From assembly GCF_018145875.1 (NCBI RefSeq), contig NZ_JAGSSV010000004.1, positions 1-64,000 of the forward strand: DNA of 64,000 nt. The letters are read 5' to 3'. The notes beneath the pieces were generated by a model that was not told the origin of the DNA, made no database searches, and saw only the letters and a program-made list of their open reading frames with translations. Shown here piece by piece: positions 28,281-39,410 of the stretch. The position numbers and the translations under genes are program-made. This DNA is from Marinomonas vulgaris. GTDB taxonomy: Bacteria; Pseudomonadota; Gammaproteobacteria; Pseudomonadales; Marinomonadaceae. Every line of letters begins with the position of its first letter. The stretch's first letter is position 1.

Positions 28281-28706
28281 ATGGCGTTACCTAGTACGGA
28301 AGACATCGTAGACGATTTGTCATTTTTTGACGATTGGGAAGATAAATATAAGTACATCATTGATTTAGGAAAATCCTTACCTGAATTTGATGAAGCATGG
28401 CGTACTCAAGAGCGTTTGGTTAAAGGTTGTCAAAGCAGCGTGTGGATTCAACCTGGTAACGAACAAGATCCGCTCAAGGGTGAAGTCTTGGTGTTTTCAG
28501 TTGACAGTGACGCCATCATTGTTCGAGGGTTGCTGGGTTTAGTGTTAGCGGCATTGAACAAAAAAACACCACAGGAGATTCTGGACTTTGATATAACGGC
28601 GTATTTTGAGGAATTGGATCTTGAAAGACACCTTAGCCCAACCCGTGGCAATGGTTTGCGTTCAATTGTGAATCGTATAAAAGGTATCGCACAAGCCGCG
28701 GTGTAA
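28281..28706 (+). CDS. sufE: Sulfur acceptor SufE
   Basis: A 141-residue SufE-family protein with the acceptor Cys in [12 protein letters not shown] and the conserved C-terminal [13 protein letters not shown]. It receives persulfide from SufS and raises its activity. The start is the ATG at 28281 after AGAGG; a longer frame to 28251 overlaps the terminator. It is followed by a second desulfurase gene and so might serve either enzyme. Confidence 0.93.
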   Translation: MALPSTEDIVDDLSFFDDWEDKYKYIIDLGKSLPEFDEAWRTQERLVKGCQSSVWIQPGNEQDPLKGEVLVFSVDSDAIIVRGLLGLVLAALNKKTPQEILDFDITAYFEELDLERHLSPTRGNGLRSIVNRIKGIAQAAV

Positions 28707-28764
28707 GGGTTCTGTTGATGGCTTGCTGTTTTTCTGTGTTAAAGATTGTTTTGGAGAGCGTTAC

Positions 28765-29919
28765 ATGAACACCCCGGTTTATCTTGATAATTCTGCCACT
28801 ACGCCGGTTGACCCAAAGGTTGCTGAAAAAATGATGGCATGCCTGACCCAAGATGGGAACTTTGGAAACCCGGCGTCCCGTTCGCATTTGTTTGGTTGGC
28901 GTGCGGAAGAAGCGGTAGAAGAGGCTAGGTTGCAGGTCGCCAATCTTATCAAAGCCGACTCCCGTGAGATTGTTTGGACATCAGGGGCAACCGAAGCTAA
29001 TAACTTGGCGCTTAAGGGTGTGGCGCATGCTTATCGTCAAAAAGGTCGACACATTATTACCTCGATGATCGAGCACAAGGCGGTGTTGGACCCTTGTAAA
29101 CAGCTTGAAAAAGACGGTTTTGAGGTCACTTATTTACGGCCAGATGTGCATGGTGTGATTTCACCAAGTCAGGTTGAAGAGGCCTTGCGCGACGATACTA
29201 TTTTGGTGTCCTTGATGCACGGCAATAACGAATTGGGTGTATTAACAGACATTGCAGCAATTGGTGAGATGACTCGAGCTCGTGGTGTGTTTTTCCATGT
29301 GGATGCGGCGCAGACCACAGGTAAGGTGGCTATCGATGTGAACGCCATGAAGGTCGATTTAATGTCCTTGACCGCCCATAAAACCTATGGGCCAAAAGGC
29401 GTTGGTGCCTTGTATGTTCGACGTGCCCCAAAAGTGAAGCTTGAGGCACAAATTCACGGTGGTGGCCATGAGCGCGGTATGCGTTCTGGTACATTAGCCA
29501 CCCATCAAATTGTGGGTATGGGTGAGGCATTTTATTTAGCGTCTAAACACATGACAGAAGACTCTGCTCGAATTAGTGCGCTACGTGAGCGTCTATGGTC
29601 GTCTTTAAGTGAATTGCCAGGTGTTCATTTGAACGGCGATGCGCAACATCGAGTGGCGGGTGTGATCAATGTGGGCTTTGCGGACGTGGATGGCGAAGTT
29701 TTGTTGATGTCTTTGAGTGATGTGGCGGTGTCTTCGGGTTCTGCTTGTACATCGGCCAGCTTAGAGCCTTCTTACGTACTACGGGCGATTGGCTTATCAA
29801 ATGAGTTAGCGCACAGCTCGTTGCGTTTGTCTGTTGGGCGCTTTACCACAGAAGAGGAAATTGATTTTGCGGCAGACACCATTAAAAACGCCGTCAAGGC
29901 CTTAAGGGCAACGAAGTGA
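28765..29919 (+). CDS. iscS: IscS-type (type I) cysteine desulfurase
   Basis: 384 residues. It has [14 protein letters not shown], the PLP Lys in [19 protein letters not shown] and the mobile active-site loop [22 protein letters not shown], which is the type I (IscS/NifS) pattern. E. coli IscS is slightly longer. No iscU, hscBA or fdx gene is near. It probably serves tRNA thiolation and other sulfur needs that SufS cannot meet. The ATG at 28765 has GGAGAG eight bases before it. Confidence 0.9.
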   Translation: MNTPVYLDNSATTPVDPKVAEKMMACLTQDGNFGNPASRSHLFGWRAEEAVEEARLQVANLIKADSREIVWTSGATEANNLALKGVAHAYRQKGRHIITSMIEHKAVLDPCKQLEKDGFEVTYLRPDVHGVISPSQVEEALRDDTILVSLMHGNNELGVLTDIAAIGEMTRARGVFFHVDAAQTTGKVAIDVNAMKVDLMSLTAHKTYGPKGVGALYVRRAPKVKLEAQIHGGGHERGMRSGTLATHQIVGMGEAFYLASKHMTEDSARISALRERLWSSLSELPGVHLNGDAQHRVAGVINVGFADVDGEVLLMSLSDVAVSSGSACTSASLEPSYVLRAIGLSNELAHSSLRLSVGRFTTEEEIDFAADTIKNAVKALRATK

Positions 29920-29969
29920 CAAGGTAAATACGCTTTTTATCGTACTGAAGATAAATAATCTTCGTTAGA

Positions 29970-30001
29970 TCGTACAATTTTCATAAATAGCTGCGTATAA
30001 T
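29970..30001 (+). promoter_or_regulatory. Probable sigma-70 promoter of ndk
   Basis: TATAAT at 29996-30001 is a perfect -10 box. A weak -35, GTACAA, lies about 18 bp upstream. The transcript would begin about 65 bp before the ndk ATG. Confidence 0.5.
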
Positions 30002-30072
30002 ATGCGCGCTAAAGTTTTATGTCCTGAGTCATGCAAAGCGTGTCTCTTTTTTACTTATTTTGGAGTTATACC

Positions 30073-30480
30073 ATGGCGTTAGAACGTACTCTATCTATCA
30101 TCAAGCCAGATGCTGTTGCTAAAAACGTAATCGGTGAAATCTACACTCGTTTTGAGCGTGCTGGTTTTAAAATCGTTGAAGCGAAAATGATTCAACTAGA
30201 CGACGAATTGGCTGGCGGTTTTTACGCTGAGCACAAAGAGCGCCCTTTCTACAAAGATTTGGTTGCTTTCATGACGTCTGGTCCTGTTGTTGTTTCTGTT
30301 CTTGAAGGTGAAGGCGCTGTTCTTCGTCACCGCGAACTAATGGGTGCAACTAACCCTAAAGAAGCGACTGCTGGTACTTTGCGTGCAGATTACGCAACGT
30401 CTATCGATGCAAACGCTGTTCACGGTTCTGATTCTGTTGAATCGGCAACTCGTGAAATCGCTTACTTCTTCGGTAAGTAA
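30073..30480 (+). CDS. ndk: Nucleoside diphosphate kinase
   Basis: 135 residues. It has [12 protein letters not shown], the [14 protein letters not shown] nucleotide site and the phosphorylated His in [12 protein letters not shown]. It balances NTP pools by moving phosphate from ATP. It ends at IAYFFGK and lacks the short C-terminal tail of the E. coli enzyme, a natural variation. The start at 30073 follows GGAG; an earlier ATG at 30031 is outside the family alignment. Codon use is strongly biased, as in highly expressed genes. Confidence 0.96.
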   Translation: MALERTLSIIKPDAVAKNVIGEIYTRFERAGFKIVEAKMIQLDDELAGGFYAEHKERPFYKDLVAFMTSGPVVVSVLEGEGAVLRHRELMGATNPKEATAGTLRADYATSIDANAVHGSDSVESATREIAYFFGK

Positions 30481-30516
30481 TTGACAGCTAGGACCTTTAT
30501 GTCCGAACTGATTTGT

Positions 30517-30588
30517 AAAAGCGGGCGTTAGCCCGCTTTTTTACAGAGGCTTCTGAAAAGACCGTTCTTTTCAGAGGCTTTTTTCGTT
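30517..30588 (+). terminator. Tandem terminators after ndk
   Basis: The first, AAAAGCGGGC-GTTA-GCCCGCTTTT (30517-30542), is a perfect hairpin ending in T. The second, TCTGAAAAGA-CCGT-TCTTTTCAGA with a TTTTTT tail, follows at about 30550-30584. Confidence 0.9.
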
Positions 30589-30625
30589 TACACTTAACGC
30601 TATACACAGCAAGCGACATTGAATT

Positions 30626-31741
30626 ATGACTGACATCAAAAAAATAAACCTACTAGGTTTGTCCCCAGAAAAACTGATCGAGTTTTTCGAATCCATTGGC
30701 GAAAAGAAATTCCGCGCGACTCAGGTGATTAAATGGATTCACCAAAAAGGTGCGGAGAGTTTCGACGAAATGACCGATGTCAGTAAGGCTCTGCGCGCTA
30801 AGTTAGAGCAAATTTGTGAAATTCGTGGCCCAGAAGTGGTGTCGCAAAATATTTCCGCGGATGGCACCCGTAAATGGATTATTCGCACAGAAGGCGACAA
30901 AAACGACTGCGTTGAAGCTGTGCTGATTCCTGATGGAGACAGAGCGACCTTGTGCGTGTCGTCTCAAGTGGGTTGTTCATTGGATTGCAGTTTTTGCTCA
31001 ACCGGTAAACAAGGGTTTAACCGTAACTTGACCCCTGCTGAGATCATTGGTCAGGTGTGGATAGCGATAAAATCCTTCGGCCCTATGGACCCCAATGGCC
31101 CTCGTCGTGTGACCAACGTGGTAATGATGGGTATGGGTGAGCCTTTGATGAATTTTGAACCCGTAGTCGATGCCATGATTCTAATGATGCACGATCATGC
31201 ATACGGTTTGTCCAAGCGCCGTGTGACTTTGAGTACATCTGGAGTGGTGCCAAAAATTTATGAATTGGTCAAACGTACTGATGTCTCTCTGGCGGTATCT
31301 TTACACGCGCCGAATGACGCTCTGCGTAACGAATTGGTGCCAATTAATAAAAAATACCCGATTGCTGAATTACTCGAAGCGTGCCAGTTCTATTTGGCGA
31401 ATCTGCCAGACAAACGTCACATCACCATCGAATATACCTTGATGTCTGGTGTGAACGATAACGAAGAGCAAGCTCATGAGTTGGCGGAATTGTTGCAAAC
31501 ATTGGAATGTAAAATCAACTTAATTCCGTTTAATCCTTTCCCGCATTCTGGTTATGAAAAGCCATCGAACAACCGCACACGTCGTTTTCAAAAGATTCTG
31601 GCCGATGCTGGTTATACTGTGACGGTAAGAACTACCCGTGGTGATGACATTGATGCAGCATGTGGTCAATTGGTTGGGGACTTTCACGACAAAACTCGCC
31701 GCAGCCAAAAATACATTGAACTAAGAGAGATCAATAGCTAG
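30626..31741 (+). CDS. rlmN: Dual-specificity rRNA/tRNA adenine-C2 methyltransferase RlmN
   Basis: A 371-residue radical SAM enzyme. It has the CxxxCxxC cluster motif in [16 protein letters not shown], the GMGEPLMNF motif and a catalytic Cys near the C-terminus in IDAACGQL. It methylates A2503 of 23S rRNA and A37 of some tRNAs. It begins the conserved rlmN-pilF-rodZ-ispG-hisS-yfgM-bamB-der gene order. Confidence 0.96.
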   Translation: MTDIKKINLLGLSPEKLIEFFESIGEKKFRATQVIKWIHQKGAESFDEMTDVSKALRAKLEQICEIRGPEVVSQNISADGTRKWIIRTEGDKNDCVEAVLIPDGDRATLCVSSQVGCSLDCSFCSTGKQGFNRNLTPAEIIGQVWIAIKSFGPMDPNGPRRVTNVVMMGMGEPLMNFEPVVDAMILMMHDHAYGLSKRRVTLSTSGVVPKIYELVKRTDVSLAVSLHAPNDALRNELVPINKKYPIAELLEACQFYLANLPDKRHITIEYTLMSGVNDNEEQAHELAELLQTLECKINLIPFNPFPHSGYEKPSNNRTRRFQKILADAGYTVTVRTTRGDDIDAACGQLVGDFHDKTRRSQKYIELREINS

Positions 31742-31784
31742 TGTAAATATTTACTATAATTCTGTGTAAGACAAGGATGTCTGT

Positions 31785-32507
31785 ATGCGATTTAAGTGTT
31801 GGGTGCTGTTATTATTCAGCCTACTATGTGTTTCTTGTGCGTATCAAACCGTGCCTGCTCGGTCTTCAAATGTTGACGAATCCGAGCGATTATCGGTTGC
31901 TCAAGCGCATTTATTATTAGGGCAATGGTCCCTGGCCAAAAGTCAATTAGACAGAATAAAGCGATCCCGCCAGGATGCGTCTTATTGGCGGTTGCTGAGT
32001 TTGTATTGGTTGAGTGTCAAGCAATACGATGAAGCGCTTGCAGTTCATGAAACGGCGTTGCAAAAATACCCTGATGACGACTTTCTATGGAATAATTATG
32101 GGGTCGTATTGGGAGAGCAAAAACAGTGGCAAGCTTCTTGCGAGGCGTTTGAATTCGCCAATAAAAATAGCGCATTTAAGCGTCAATCGGTACAAATTAA
32201 CCTTTCACGCTGCGCACTGCGTCAGGAACGCGTAAACTTAGCTGAAATCTATCTACAACACGCAAAAGAAATTGCCGATTTGCCCCTGATTGGTTTGATG
32301 ACGGAGCTCAATCTTGTTTTAATACAGGGCAATATTGACAATGCTCGCCTACTTTTTAAAAACATCCAGGCTGATAAAGAAATTGCCCGAGGATCGGTGC
32401 ATTTCGATGAATACAATTGTCTGTCGTGGCACTTAATAGCACACGAGACTGACCTTACACTGTATTCGTCTGCGAGCTATTTTACATGCCTGAACGGCTC
32501 AAGGTAA
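31785..32507 (+). CDS. pilF: TPR lipoprotein, PilF/PilW-like
   Basis: 240 residues. A signal peptide with lipobox (LLCVSC, Cys18) is followed by TPR-like helices from about 38 to 215 (WRLLSLYWLSVKQYDEALAV, FLWNNYGVVLGEQKQW). In this conserved position between rlmN and rodZ it is the outer-membrane pilotin of the type IV pilus secretin. Sequence similarity is only moderate, so the call rests partly on synteny. Confidence 0.8.
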   Translation: MRFKCWVLLLFSLLCVSCAYQTVPARSSNVDESERLSVAQAHLLLGQWSLAKSQLDRIKRSRQDASYWRLLSLYWLSVKQYDEALAVHETALQKYPDDDFLWNNYGVVLGEQKQWQASCEAFEFANKNSAFKRQSVQINLSRCALRQERVNLAEIYLQHAKEIADLPLIGLMTELNLVLIQGNIDNARLLFKNIQADKEIARGSVHFDEYNCLSWHLIAHETDLTLYSSASYFTCLNGSR

Positions 32508-32511
32508 CAAC

Positions 32512-33507
32512 ATGACAACTGAACCACAAACGGATTCTTCTATAGATGCTCTCTACACTGACGCGATAAATATTGGTGATACGCTAAAAGAGAAGCGCTT
32601 AACATTACAACTAGACGAAGAAGACATTGCCAAGGCACTGAAAATTCCACTTGATCAAGTTCGTGCCCTTGAGGCCAACCAGTTTAATTATTTTCGCTCA
32701 ATAACCTTTGCTCGCGGCTTCCTAAAAAGCTACTGCCGAGTGCTCAGTATTGATTCTAATCCCATATTGGAAGCCTTTGATGCAGAACAAAAAACGCCTG
32801 AAACCACATTAAAACCCGTCGACAAAGTAAACAAGCAAACCAATTTGGGTGATCCCATTGTGATTTTGATCTCAGTGGTCATTGTAGCCGTGTTGGTCTT
32901 TTTGGTTTTTTGGTGGCCATTTCAAACCACAAAAAGCAGTGAGTCTGGTTTAGCTTCAGAGCAAATTAATGAGGCAGTGGAGCCTCAGATGGATACTGAT
33001 GACCTTGCTTTAGAGGGGGAAGACTTAACATTACTGACTGAATCAAACGCGGCTGTCGAAAGTCAAGGTAGTGAAACGCTCGATAGTGACCTATTAGCGC
33101 CCAGTAAGCCATTGAGTCTGCTTGATAATGGTGATGTCGTGACGGGACTTTCTGCCGAGACCATGGCGATTTTAGAAGAAGCTGGGGTTAATCCAAGTGA
33201 AGTCGTGCGTGCAACCGCAAAAGTGGCGCCAGAACCCACTCCTATGGAACCTACACCACCTTCGTATTCTGAAGATATTGTCATTGCTTTTGAGGCGGAC
33301 TGCTGGACTGAAATACGCGATGCAAGCGGGCGCATCTTGTTTTCTGGTGTGAAGACAGCTGGTAACGAATTGACGTTAACTGGTAAAGCCCCTTACCGCG
33401 TAGTATTAGGTTATACCGATGGTGTGACCTCTGTGATTTACAAAGGCGAAGAATTTGATTTTTCTTCTTTTACCCGCAATGGATTAGCTCGATTTGAGCT
33501 CAAGTAG
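32512..33507 (+). CDS. rodZ: RodZ-like cell-shape protein
   Basis: 331 residues. A cytoplasmic helix-turn-helix (about 20-95, [33 protein letters not shown]) is followed by one membrane helix (about 118-142), an acidic Ser/Glu/Pro-rich periplasmic linker and a C-terminal DUF4115 beta-domain (about 255-331). It links MreB to the cell-wall elongation machinery. It starts four bases after pilF. Confidence 0.88.
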   Translation: MTTEPQTDSSIDALYTDAINIGDTLKEKRLTLQLDEEDIAKALKIPLDQVRALEANQFNYFRSITFARGFLKSYCRVLSIDSNPILEAFDAEQKTPETTLKPVDKVNKQTNLGDPIVILISVVIVAVLVFLVFWWPFQTTKSSESGLASEQINEAVEPQMDTDDLALEGEDLTLLTESNAAVESQGSETLDSDLLAPSKPLSLLDNGDVVTGLSAETMAILEEAGVNPSEVVRATAKVAPEPTPMEPTPPSYSEDIVIAFEADCWTEIRDASGRILFSGVKTAGNELTLTGKAPYRVVLGYTDGVTSVIYKGEEFDFSSFTRNGLARFELK

Positions 33508-33515
33508 AGACTCTT

Positions 33516-34628
33516 ATGCATTTTGAATCCCCGATAAAACGCCGACATTCACGCCAAATTATGGTTGGGAATGTGCCTGTTGGTGGTGGCGCGCCAATCA
33601 GTGTTCAGAGTATGACCAACACAGAAACTTGTGATGTGGATGCTACTGTGGCGCAGATTCGCGCCATTGCTGATGCTGGTGCGGACATCGTTCGTGTGTC
33701 TGTTCCATCTATGGAGGCGGCGGAAGCTTTTAAGAAAATTCGCGAGTCAGTGTCTATCCCTTTGGTTGCAGACATTCATTTTGATTACAAAATTGCTTTA
33801 AAAGTAGCGGAATACGGTGTGGATTGTTTGCGTATCAATCCGGGTAATATTGGCAATAAAGACCGTATTCGAGCGGTTGTGGATTGTGCCCGTGATAAGA
33901 ATATCCCTATTCGTATTGGCGTGAATGCTGGCTCGCTCGAAAAAGATCTGCAAAAGAAATACGGTGAGCCTACCGCGGACGCGCTTGTTGAATCAGCGTT
34001 TCGTCAAATACAGTATTTTGACGAGCTGGATTTTCATGAGTACAAACTTAGCTTAAAAGCGTCAGATATTTTTATGACAGTAGACGCGTACCGGAAAATT
34101 GCTAATCAGATTGATAACCCTTTGCACCTTGGCATCACCGAAGCCGGTGGTTTACGCTCCGGTACAGTGAAGTCTTCCATTGGTCTTGGTTTGCTGCTCA
34201 TGGATGGCATTGGCGATACGTTACGAGTTTCTCTTGCCGCAGATCCTGTTCAGGAAATCAAAGTTGGCTGGGATATGTTGCGCAGTTTGAAACTACGTAA
34301 TCGTGGTATTAACTTTATTGCGTGCCCGAGCTGTTCACGTCAAAATTTTGATGTGATCAAGACTATGAATCAGCTGGAAGAGCGATTAGAAGACATCGTC
34401 ATTCCCATGGATGTGGCTGTTATTGGTTGCGTGGTGAATGGTCCAGGCGAAGCCAAAGAAGCCGATATAGGTTTGGCTGGTGGCTCACCAAATAACTTAA
34501 TCTACCAAGACGGCAAACCGAACAGCAAAACCAAAAATGAAACATTGGTTGATGACTTAGAAAAAATGATTCGTAAAAAGGCCCTCCTTAAAGAACAGGA
34601 ATTGGCCAATATTATTGTAAAAAATTAA
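33516..34628 (+). CDS. ispG: 4-hydroxy-3-methylbut-2-en-1-yl diphosphate synthase
   Basis: 370 residues. The TIM-barrel part has [13 protein letters not shown] and HLGITEAGG. The [4Fe-4S] ligands are in [11 protein letters not shown] and [14 protein letters not shown]. It reduces MEcPP to HMBPP in the non-mevalonate isoprenoid route. It depends on Fe-S assembly, whose genes lie 4 kb upstream. Confidence 0.96.
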   Translation: MHFESPIKRRHSRQIMVGNVPVGGGAPISVQSMTNTETCDVDATVAQIRAIADAGADIVRVSVPSMEAAEAFKKIRESVSIPLVADIHFDYKIALKVAEYGVDCLRINPGNIGNKDRIRAVVDCARDKNIPIRIGVNAGSLEKDLQKKYGEPTADALVESAFRQIQYFDELDFHEYKLSLKASDIFMTVDAYRKIANQIDNPLHLGITEAGGLRSGTVKSSIGLGLLLMDGIGDTLRVSLAADPVQEIKVGWDMLRSLKLRNRGINFIACPSCSRQNFDVIKTMNQLEERLEDIVIPMDVAVIGCVVNGPGEAKEADIGLAGGSPNNLIYQDGKPNSKTKNETLVDDLEKMIRKKALLKEQELANIIVKN

Positions 34629-34637
34629 GGATCCATT

Positions 34638-35912
34638 GTGGCTCGTAAAATTCAAGCGATCAGGGGCATGAACGACATTCTGCCTGATCAATCTTCGGTT
34701 TGGTTGTATTTAGAAAAAACCGTGGCGGAAGTGGTTAAGTCTTATGGATATCAGCAAATTCGCTTTCCAATAGTTGAAAATACGGATTTGTTTAAACGTG
34801 GCGTGGGTGAAACCACAGATATCGTTGAAAAAGAAATGTACACCTTTGAAGACCGCAATGGTGAGTCGTTGACTTTACGGCCTGAAGGCACGGCAAGTTG
34901 CGTGCGTGCGGCGGATCAAGCGGGTTTGTTGTTCAATCAAACACAACGTTTGTGGTACATGGGTCCTATGTTTCGTTATGAGCGTCCGCAAAAAGGCCGC
35001 TATCGCCAGTTTCATCAAATTGGTGTGGAATCTTTTGGTATCGCATCAGCGGATATAGACGCGGAATTGATTATTTTATCGGCGCGTTTGTGGAAAAAGC
35101 TGGGTTTGCTGGAGCATGTTGAGTTGCAACTTAACACCATCGGGCTAGCCTCTGAGCGTGAAGCTTATAAAGCGGCTTTAGTGGAATATTTAACTGAGTT
35201 CAAAGAGCAGTTAGACGAAGACAGTCAGCGCCGCTTGACCACAAATCCACTGCGCATTTTGGATTCTAAAGACGAGGCGACTCAAGCTGTATTGCAAAAA
35301 GCGCCTAATTTGGAAGATTTTATTGGCGAAGAATCTCAAGCGCACTTTGAGCGTTTGCGTGCTATTTTAGCGGCGAACGGCATTGCTTCCGTGATCAATC
35401 GTCGTCTGGTGCGTGGGCTTGATTACTACGGCAAAACGGTTTTTGAATGGGTAACTACGCATCTCGGTTCTCAGGCGACCGTATGTGCCGGTGGCCGTTA
35501 CGATGGTTTGGTTGAGCAGTTAGGTGGTAAAGCCACACCGGGAGTGGGTTTTGCCATGGGCGTCGAGCGCCTTGTGTTGTTATTAGATACGCTGAATTTG
35601 ATCCCTGATGAAGCGAAATTCTCAACCGACGTGTTTGTAATCAGCATGGGTGACGACGCTGAGTTGGCTTCTTTTGTAATGGCTGAGCAGTTGCGTCATG
35701 CCATTCCTAATTTGGTGGTATTGCGTCATTGCGGTGGCGGGAATTTTAAGAACCAAATGAAAAAGGCCGATAAATCGGCTGCACGCTTCACTATTATTTT
35801 GGGTCAAGATGAAGTCGAGCAGCAAGTGTGTCAGGTGAAAGATATGTCAAGCGGAGAGCAACAAACACAGCCGCTTGACAGCGTGGTTGAGTACATTCGC
35901 AGCAAACTGTAA
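34638..35912 (+). CDS. hisS: Histidyl-tRNA synthetase
   Basis: A 424-residue class II synthetase. It has motif 2 [24 protein letters not shown], the His-specific motif [13 protein letters not shown] and motif 3 in [15 protein letters not shown], then the C-terminal anticodon-binding domain. The start is a GTG at 34638 after AAGGATC. Confidence 0.97.
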   Translation: MARKIQAIRGMNDILPDQSSVWLYLEKTVAEVVKSYGYQQIRFPIVENTDLFKRGVGETTDIVEKEMYTFEDRNGESLTLRPEGTASCVRAADQAGLLFNQTQRLWYMGPMFRYERPQKGRYRQFHQIGVESFGIASADIDAELIILSARLWKKLGLLEHVELQLNTIGLASEREAYKAALVEYLTEFKEQLDEDSQRRLTTNPLRILDSKDEATQAVLQKAPNLEDFIGEESQAHFERLRAILAANGIASVINRRLVRGLDYYGKTVFEWVTTHLGSQATVCAGGRYDGLVEQLGGKATPGVGFAMGVERLVLLLDTLNLIPDEAKFSTDVFVISMGDDAELASFVMAEQLRHAIPNLVVLRHCGGGNFKNQMKKADKSAARFTIILGQDEVEQQVCQVKDMSSGEQQTQPLDSVVEYIRSKL

Positions 35913-35994
35913 TACCTGTTGCTAACGCTATAATTGGATAGCATAGCGCGCTGTTTGTTTATGGATAAGCGGCGCCTTGAATGAGGAATTAATT

Positions 35995-36636
35995 GTGTCT
36001 GATTTGAAGACAGAAGAAGAACAAATCGAAGCGTTTAAAGCTTGGTGGAAGAAAAACGGTGTCATGCTGGTGATCGCTATCGCGCTTGGTTTAGGTGGTT
36101 ATTTTGGCTTCCAAGCATGGAAAGCCAGTCAAGAGAACTATACCAGTGAGGCGTCTTCTTTGTACCAGAACTTGGTACAAGCCGCGGCGGATTTAAGCGA
36201 TGAAGACAACCAACAAACGGTTACTTTTATCGCCAATCAACTGTCTGAAGACTATGGTGATACAGGTTATGCCATGTTTGCGCAATTGTTTCTAGCGCGA
36301 GTGGATGCAGAGCAAGGTAACTTTGATGGAGCGATTGACGCACTAGATAGCGCTATAGCGAAAACAGACGATGTGACCTTTGTGTCTATTGCTAACTTGC
36401 GTGTTGCTCGCCTGATGTTGCAAAAAGAAGCGTACGATAACGCCATGTCACGAGTCGAGAAAGTATCTGCCGATGAGTTTACTGTGCAAAAGCAGGAGTT
36501 GATTGGTGATGTATTACTGTCACAAGGCGATCGTGATGGTGCACGTGTCGCTTATGAAAAAGCCAGCCAAGCATTGGGTGCAGGTGTTAGTCATCCTCTA
36601 CTTGAAATTAAACTTAAGGATTTGGTGAAAGGCTAA
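35995..36636 (+). CDS. yfgM: YfgM-type membrane-anchored TPR protein
   Basis: 213 residues. A short cytosolic N-terminus precedes one membrane helix (GVMLVIAIALGLGGYFGF, about 25-42) and a periplasmic TPR-like domain. YfgM works with PpiD at the SecYEG exit. The ribosome site GAGGA at 35982-35986 supports the GTG at 35995 over the in-frame TTG at 35977. The stop shares a base with the bamB start. Confidence 0.9.
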   Translation: MSDLKTEEEQIEAFKAWWKKNGVMLVIAIALGLGGYFGFQAWKASQENYTSEASSLYQNLVQAAADLSDEDNQQTVTFIANQLSEDYGDTGYAMFAQLFLARVDAEQGNFDGAIDALDSAIAKTDDVTFVSIANLRVARLMLQKEAYDNAMSRVEKVSADEFTVQKQELIGDVLLSQGDRDGARVAYEKASQALGAGVSHPLLEIKLKDLVKG

Positions 36637-37772
36637 TGATGAGCAAGTCTCTGTTTTCTGTCGTACTGCTTGCCGCTCTGGCGATCCAAGGTTGTTCCAA
36701 TGCTCGTCCTGATTTGCCAAAACCACCTTCTGTAGAAAGCAAGGTGGACTTGAAAAAGTCATGGCGTACTGGTGTTGATGGTGACTTTGGTGAGACCAGT
36801 GAACGCTTTAATCTAGTGGCTGAAAGCGGCTCGCTTTTTTTGGTCACGCAAGAGGGTACTCTTTACGAACTTGGCCAAGAGAAAGGCAAGGAAAAAGACA
36901 CTTATGAAACCGGGTTCAATGCCAGCTCAGGAGTGACGCGCCAGGGAGATACTCTGTACTTTGGTACATACGATGCTCAATTGCTTGCGGTATCAATGTC
37001 TAATAAAACTATATTATGGCAAAAAACGCTCAGTTCAGAAATTTTGTCTGAAGCCACCTACGCGGCAGGTAAATTGGCCGTGCAAACGGCTGATGGTTGG
37101 TTGAATGTGCTGGACGCAACAACAGGAGAAACGCTATGGCGTGCAAAGGAAGATTTGCCTTCGCTAACAGTTCGTGGTACAAGCGCACCGGTTATTGCAC
37201 AAGGTAAGGTAATGGCTGGGTTTGCCAATGGCAAATTGAATGCCTATTCCTTGCAAGATGGCCGCACTCTCTGGAGTTATGAGGTGGGTAAGCCAGAAGG
37301 GCGTTATGAAATTGAGCGATTAAGCGACATTGATGGTCGTTTGGTCGTAAAAGAAAACGTTGTTTATGCGGTCGCTTATAATGGCACCTTGGTGGCTTTA
37401 TCCATCGAAAGCGGTCGACCTCTGTGGCAACGCAGCATATCCAGTTCTGTTGGTGTAGCGGTAGAGGGCGAGTTGCTGATTGCCGTCGATATGAAGAGCA
37501 ATGTGATGGCCCTGAATGCGAAAAATGGCACAGAAGTATGGGAAAATACCCAGCTTGTGGATCGCGATTTGATTACGCCGACGTTTTTTAGAGACTACGT
37601 GGCTGTGATGGATCGTGGTGGTTATGTGCATTTACTTGACCTGATCACAGGCGAAATCGCTGACCACAGAATGGCTGATAACGATGTTCCGCCTGGAAGC
37701 CGAATGGTGGCCAGTGATAAAAAATTGTTTATTCTTACGCCGAGCGCTAACGTGACGGCATTGAGCTATTGA
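36636..37772 (+). CDS. bamB: Outer-membrane assembly lipoprotein BamB
   Basis: 378 residues. A signal peptide with lipobox AIQGC is followed by an eight-bladed PQQ-type beta-propeller with repeated W/G-rich blades (GETLWRAKEDLPSL, DGRTLWSYEVGKPEGR, SGRPLWQRSI, GTEVWENTQL). It is part of the BAM complex that folds outer-membrane proteins. The start overlaps the yfgM stop (TAATG); a second ATG follows directly. Confidence 0.94.
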   Translation: MMSKSLFSVVLLAALAIQGCSNARPDLPKPPSVESKVDLKKSWRTGVDGDFGETSERFNLVAESGSLFLVTQEGTLYELGQEKGKEKDTYETGFNASSGVTRQGDTLYFGTYDAQLLAVSMSNKTILWQKTLSSEILSEATYAAGKLAVQTADGWLNVLDATTGETLWRAKEDLPSLTVRGTSAPVIAQGKVMAGFANGKLNAYSLQDGRTLWSYEVGKPEGRYEIERLSDIDGRLVVKENVVYAVAYNGTLVALSIESGRPLWQRSISSSVGVAVEGELLIAVDMKSNVMALNAKNGTEVWENTQLVDRDLITPTFFRDYVAVMDRGGYVHLLDLITGEIADHRMADNDVPPGSRMVASDKKLFILTPSANVTALSY

Positions 37773-37867
37773 AATCAGTCTTGATTTTCATATAGCGAAT
37801 TTTTAAAGGGGCTGCCATCTCTTGTGAAAGGGATGGTGGCCGCTTTGGTATTTTTATAGGTAAAAAA

Positions 37868-39205
37868 ATGATTCCAGTTATTGCATTGGTAGGTAGACCC
37901 AATGTTGGCAAATCCACGCTCTTCAATCAATTGACGAGATCCCGTGATGCTTTGGTTGCCGATTATCCAGGCTTAACCCGTGACCGTAAATACGGCGATG
38001 GTAAGCTTGGAGAACATGAATTCATTGTAATTGATACCGGTGGTATCAGCGGTGATGAGCAGGGCATTGACGAAAAAATGGCTCGACAGTCTTTATTGGC
38101 GATTGAAGAAGCCGACGCGGTTTTGTTCCTTGTTGATGGTCGTCATGGTTTGAATCCTGCGGATGAAATGATTGCCAATCATTTGCGTCGTTCCAATAAG
38201 CCTATTTCTCTAGTGGTTAACAAAACCGATGGTATTAACGAAGACATTGCGTTAGCCGATTTTTACTCTCTTGGTTTTGGAGAGTTACACCCAATTGCCG
38301 CCTCACATGGTAAAGGGGTTCATGTTCTGATTGATAAGGTTATGTTGCCTTTTGCCGAACAGGTTGAGGAGGCGAAAAGTCAAATCAGTCTGGAGTCACG
38401 AGGTATTCGTATTGGCGTGGTAGGCCGTCCAAACGTGGGCAAGTCCACCTTGGTGAACCGCATGTTAGGGGAAGACCGTGTTGTTGTGTACGACATGCCG
38501 GGCACCACACGAGACAGTGTGTATATTCCTTATATTCGCCACGACAAAGAATATACTTTGATTGATACAGCGGGTATTCGTCGTCGTAAGCATGTCAAAG
38601 AAGCGGTGGAAAAATTCTCCATTGTCAAAACCTTGCAGGCTATCCAGGATGCCAATGTGGTGATTGTGGTGATCGATTCCCATGAAGACTTAGTTGAGCA
38701 AGATTTGCACATGATTGGCTACGTGTTAGACGCGGGGCGCGGCGTGATCATTGCCATTAATAAATGGGACGGCCTGAAAAAAGACGACCGTGAACACATT
38801 AAGAGCGAAGTAGAACGCCGCCTAGGTTTTGTTCCTTATGCCAAAGTGCATTATATTTCTGCTCTACATGGTACTGGTGTGGGCGATTTGTACGATACTA
38901 TTCAAAGCACTTACGACTCTTGTTATGCCAAATGGTCAACCAACCGTTTAACGCGGATTTTGGAAGATTCCGTGGCGGAGCATCAGCCGCCTATGGTCAA
39001 CAGTCGTCGTATTAAGTTGCGCTATGCTCACCAAGGTGGGTCGAATCCGCCTCGCATTGTGGTGCATGGCAATCAGACAGATTCTTTGCCTGGCAGTTAC
39101 AAACGCTATCTGGAAAACAAATTCCGTACCGTGCTCAATATTACTGGCACGCCGATTACGTTTGAATTTAAGTCGTCTGAAAACCCATACGCACCTAAAA
39201 AATAA
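37868..39205 (+). CDS. der: Ribosome-assembly GTPase Der (EngA)
   Basis: 445 residues with two GTPase domains: G1 GRPNVGKST at residues 8-16 and again near 185, DTGG/DTAG switch motifs, and NKTD/NKWD specificity motifs. A C-terminal KH-like domain ([13 protein letters not shown]) follows. It acts in 50S subunit maturation. A 95-bp gap with a GC-rich dyad separates it from bamB. Confidence 0.97.
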   Translation: MIPVIALVGRPNVGKSTLFNQLTRSRDALVADYPGLTRDRKYGDGKLGEHEFIVIDTGGISGDEQGIDEKMARQSLLAIEEADAVLFLVDGRHGLNPADEMIANHLRRSNKPISLVVNKTDGINEDIALADFYSLGFGELHPIAASHGKGVHVLIDKVMLPFAEQVEEAKSQISLESRGIRIGVVGRPNVGKSTLVNRMLGEDRVVVYDMPGTTRDSVYIPYIRHDKEYTLIDTAGIRRRKHVKEAVEKFSIVKTLQAIQDANVVIVVIDSHEDLVEQDLHMIGYVLDAGRGVIIAINKWDGLKKDDREHIKSEVERRLGFVPYAKVHYISALHGTGVGDLYDTIQSTYDSCYAKWSTNRLTRILEDSVAEHQPPMVNSRRIKLRYAHQGGSNPPRIVVHGNQTDSLPGSYKRYLENKFRTVLNITGTPITFEFKSSENPYAPKK

Positions 39206-39238
39206 CACTCAATAGCAGCGTGCTTTTAAGTGCGTCAT

Positions 39239-39287
39239 AAAAATCCTCAATGGCTTTTCTAAACTAAGCCCTTGGGGATTTTTTTGT
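39239..39287 (+). terminator. Probable terminator of der
   Basis: AAATCC and GGATTT arms with an interrupted GGCTT/AAGCC inner stem are followed by TTTTTTTG. The pairing is imperfect but the T-run is good. Confidence 0.65.
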
Positions 39288-39410
39288 GTTTTTTGCACAT
39301 AAATATAGAAAATCGCTTTCTAATTGTAAGGTTATTTACTATTCTCGCGCCAAGGACATTCCCGTTTTTTTGAAGCGTTCTCGCTTTCTTCTTTTGTTCA
39401 AAGGACATCT

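Noticed and set aside
37800-37860. GGC-GCCATC...GATGGTGGCC dyad between bamB and der as a terminator
   Set aside because: The stem is interrupted and the T-run is distant; too weak to list as a feature.
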